From NCBI GenBank assembly GCA_025963815.1, contig JAOQAA010000600.1:1-8205 (forward strand): DNA of 8,205 nt, in the 5' to 3' direction. The position numbers were made by a program, and so were the translations under genes. This document shows, one piece after another, positions 7,150 to 8,205 of this stretch. Position 1 is the stretch's first letter, and each line of letters opens with the position of its first letter. The notes beneath the pieces were generated by a model, which made no database searches, was not told where the DNA came from, and was given only the letters and a program-made list of their open reading frames with translations. The DNA comes from Capsulimonas sp. GTDB lineage: Bacteria > Armatimonadota > Armatimonadia > Armatimonadales > Capsulimonadaceae.

Positions 7150-7157
7150 GGTTAAAT
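7140..7157. promoter_or_regulatory. Putative MntR operator at the mntR start codon
   Basis: ATTTAACCATGGTTAAAT is a perfect 18-bp palindrome whose central ATG is the mntR start codon. It overlaps the end of the -10 element, the predicted transcription start and the first four codons, so bound protein should block RNA polymerase. An identical copy is at 8013-8030. Assignment to this regulator is inferred from its position before the regulator's own gene. The half-site TTTAACC has the AT-rich dyad style of DtxR-family boxes but is not a known box that I recognise. Confidence 0.75.
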
Positions 7158-7184
7158 CTTACCCGCGTTCCTAAAGAATGTCAA
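7156..7184 (-). promoter_or_regulatory. Sigma-70-type promoter of mntR-mntH, predicted leaderless
   Basis: On the minus strand TTGACA (7184-7179), a 17-bp spacer and TAAGAT (7161-7156) match the consensus closely. Only six bases, TTAACC, separate the -10 from the ATG at 7149, so the usual start distance places +1 on the A of the ATG. No 5' untranslated region or ribosome site would remain. The promoter lies in the 63-bp gap after the outer-membrane gene. Confidence 0.8.
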
Positions 7185-7193
7185 CCAGTATTG

Positions 7194-7217
7194 TCGGCAA
7201 TTAGATCGGCAATCAGA
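7194..7217. repeat. 12-bp tandem direct repeat across the outer-membrane gene stop
   Basis: TCGGCAATTAGA (7194-7205) is followed at once by TCGGCAATCAGA (7206-7217), with one mismatch. The second unit contains the TGA stop of the outer-membrane gene. It may be a small slippage duplication. No terminator hairpin is visible between this stop and the mntR promoter. Confidence 0.45.
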
Positions 7218-8022
7218 ACCGAACGGCTGCGCCCGTCCCAATAAAGAAATCATCCGAGGGGCCGTTCAACCCAGAACCAACCCGTACGTCCAGCTGAGCA
7301 TTATCGCTGAGCAGATACGTCATCCCGGTATTGAGATAATATGTCGCCGGCTGGTCTCGAAACGGATGAAAACTGTAATATTCGAAGAAACTGCCGACAC
7401 GATCCGTCAGTGCATAGCCGAGCGAGGCGCTTGGCGAAAACTCGCCATAACGATCATCGCCATCGTTTACATAGGAGTAATTCGCGTTGACGCCCAGGTC
7501 GATGCGTGGGGAGAGCGTATATCCAAGACACAATTTGACGGTTGGCTGAAAATGACTTCCGCGTTCGTCCTCCGTGCCGGTCGGGAGAGTTGTGAGGGCG
7601 ATCAAGCTTACCGCCGGGCGCCGCAATCCGCCGCCCTCCGCGCCTTTGCGCAGAACGATCTTCGCCCCCAAGCTGGCATCCTCCAGCCCGTAACTCGATC
7701 CGTTCTCTCCATGCCCTACACCGTAGGAATTGAGACCAATCCGAAGCTCAGATTTGCTGCCGATGGCAGTGCGGATCAGCAGCTCCCCCAATGACTGTGC
7801 GTTATTGTGACGGTCAGACTGTGTAAAGGTGTAGCCGCCCTCGATTTGGGTCATGCCCGGCGGGACCGTCTCCACGCTTTCCGTGTAGTCGGGACGATCG
7901 GTGATGATTGGCTCCTGCGCCAGTGCGCTGGGAAGTGAAGTCACTCCCAGCGCGACTGTCATCGCAAGCAAAGAAAGCCACTGTGAGCGCTTTCGGGGAC
8001 GACTGTTATCAAATTTAACCAT
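7213..8022 (-). CDS. Outer-membrane beta-barrel transporter-family protein (MetA-pathway/phenol-degradation fold), candidate Mn channel
   Basis: The 269-residue product starts with a Sec signal peptide: a basic n-region to about residue 15, a hydrophobic core LSLLAMTVALGV (16-27) and SALA-Q with likely cleavage after Ala35. The mature start carries ITDRPDYTES (40-49), the signature I recognise for the outer-membrane 'transporter' family PF13557. Alternating polar/hydrophobic strands follow, including LGELLIRTAIGSKSELRIGL (78-97, two adjacent strands), and the chain ends AAVRF, the C-terminal Phe expected for BAM-dependent barrel insertion. PF13557 members are poorly characterised and the substrate is unknown from sequence. 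The gene shares its promoter, operator and first codons with mntR, so it is probably metal-repressed; by analogy with MnoP of Bradyrhizobium, an outer-membrane manganese channel controlled with mntH, it may admit Mn2+. That role is inference. The ATG at 8022 has no ribosome site and is predicted to be leaderless. Confidence 0.85.
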   Translation of the reverse strand: MVKFDNSRPRKRSQWLSLLAMTVALGVTSLPSALAQEPIITDRPDYTESVETVPPGMTQIEGGYTFTQSDRHNNAQSLGELLIRTAIGSKSELRIGLNSYGVGHGENGSSYGLEDASLGAKIVLRKGAEGGGLRRPAVSLIALTTLPTGTEDERGSHFQPTVKLCLGYTLSPRIDLGVNANYSYVNDGDDRYGEFSPSASLGYALTDRVGSFFEYYSFHPFRDQPATYYLNTGMTYLLSDNAQLDVRVGSGLNGPSDDFFIGTGAAVRF

Positions 8023-8030
8023 GGTTAAAT
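8013..8030. promoter_or_regulatory. Second copy of the putative MntR operator at the outer-membrane gene start
   Basis: This is base-for-base the same 18-bp palindrome, ATTTAACCATGGTTAAAT, as at 7140-7157, again with its central ATG used as the start codon. Identity between two sites in front of unlike genes is strong evidence for a regulatory function and links the barrel gene to the mntR regulon. Confidence 0.78.
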
Positions 8031-8057
8031 ATTACCTGCGTTCGCGGTCATTGTCAA
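8029..8057 (-). promoter_or_regulatory. Sigma-70-type promoter of the outer-membrane gene, predicted leaderless
   Basis: TTGACA (8057-8052), a 17-bp spacer and TAATAT (8034-8029) read on the minus strand. As at mntR, TTAACC fills the six bases between the -10 and the ATG, placing +1 on the start codon. The two promoters share GAACGC-GG at the same place in the spacer, so they are probably copies of one ancestral element. Confidence 0.8.
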
Positions 8058-8068
8058 TGCGGAGGCCC

Positions 8069-8205
8069 TCACCCCCAGCCCCTCTCCCAATTCAGGGAGA
8101 GGGGAGCCAGAGAAGATTAAGCCTTTAGCTTGGAATATGTGATCTGAAAACTCAAAAACTCTGGCTCCCCTTCTCCTAGAATTGGGAGAAGGGGCTGGGG
8201 GATGA
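8069..8205. repeat. Nested inverted repeat: two G/C-rich hairpins in opposite orientation (BIME/MITE-like)
   Basis: The arm at 8069-8112 is repeated in inverted orientation at 8159-8205 with only a few base differences or single-base indels, separated by a 46-bp AT-richer centre. Each arm is itself a hairpin: CCCCTCTCCC (8079-8088) pairs with GGGAGAGGGG (8095-8104) around a 6-base loop, and CCCCTTCTCC (8167-8176) pairs with GGAGAAGGGG (8185-8194) around an 8-base loop. This C-rich style of intergenic palindrome is dispersed in many bacterial genomes. There is no transposase and no flanking direct repeat visible; the outer end may continue past the window edge. The inner arm ends only 12 bp upstream of the -35 of the outer-membrane gene. 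Confidence 0.8.

Noticed and set aside
6388..7155. A 255-codon plus-strand frame opposite mntR
   Set aside because: The minus-strand frame has full DtxR-family architecture with metal ligands, a promoter and an operator. The plus-strand translation has no recognisable features.
8069..8205. CRISPR repeats or a tRNA/small-RNA gene in the repeat region
   Set aside because: There are only two units, in opposite orientation and with an unlike spacer, and each folds as a simple G/C hairpin. No cloverleaf or regularly spaced direct repeats are present.

Overview
The window is GC-rich bacterial DNA in which every gene I can support lies on the minus strand, so the genes are read from right to left. 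A predicted outer-membrane beta-barrel protein with a signal peptide and a terminal phenylalanine points to a two-membrane (diderm) bacterium. I cannot name the species. The mix of a Deinococcus-like glycine-zipper stress protein, a long-form DtxR/MntR regulator and a C/G-rich palindromic intergenic repeat would fit a deep-branching diderm such as Armatimonadota, but this is a weak guess.

Right half (about 8205 to 3957): a metal-homeostasis block. From the right edge there is a nested inverted repeat (8069-8205), then an outer-membrane transporter-family gene (8022-7213), a DtxR/MntR-type regulator (7149-6445), an NRAMP Mn/Fe importer mntH (6430-5087), and a stress-type glycine-zipper protein (5006-3957). 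The outer-membrane gene and the regulator gene have nearly identical 5' ends. Each has a consensus -35 TTGACA, a 17-bp spacer and a good -10, then the same perfect 18-bp palindrome ATTTAACCATGGTTAAAT, whose central ATG is the start codon. The spacing puts the expected transcription start on the A of the ATG, so both mRNAs are predicted to be leaderless, with a probable MntR operator sitting on the start codon. The simplest model is a small Mn regulon: an outer-membrane entry channel, an inner-membrane importer and a self-regulated repressor.

Left half (3842 to the left edge): a surface-polysaccharide block. Two related family-2 glycosyltransferases are followed by an O-antigen ligase/polymerase-type membrane protein with a TPR-like C-terminal region. 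Both junctions are 4-bp ATGA stop/start overlaps, so this is a tightly coupled operon. The ligase gene runs off the left edge without a stop. The 114-bp gap between the two blocks holds a strong imperfect hairpin (probable terminator), two short palindromes and no convincing promoter.

There are no RNA genes, CRISPR arrays, transposases or plus-strand genes that I can support. The most notable observation is the duplicated promoter-operator-start-codon cassette and the regulon it implies.
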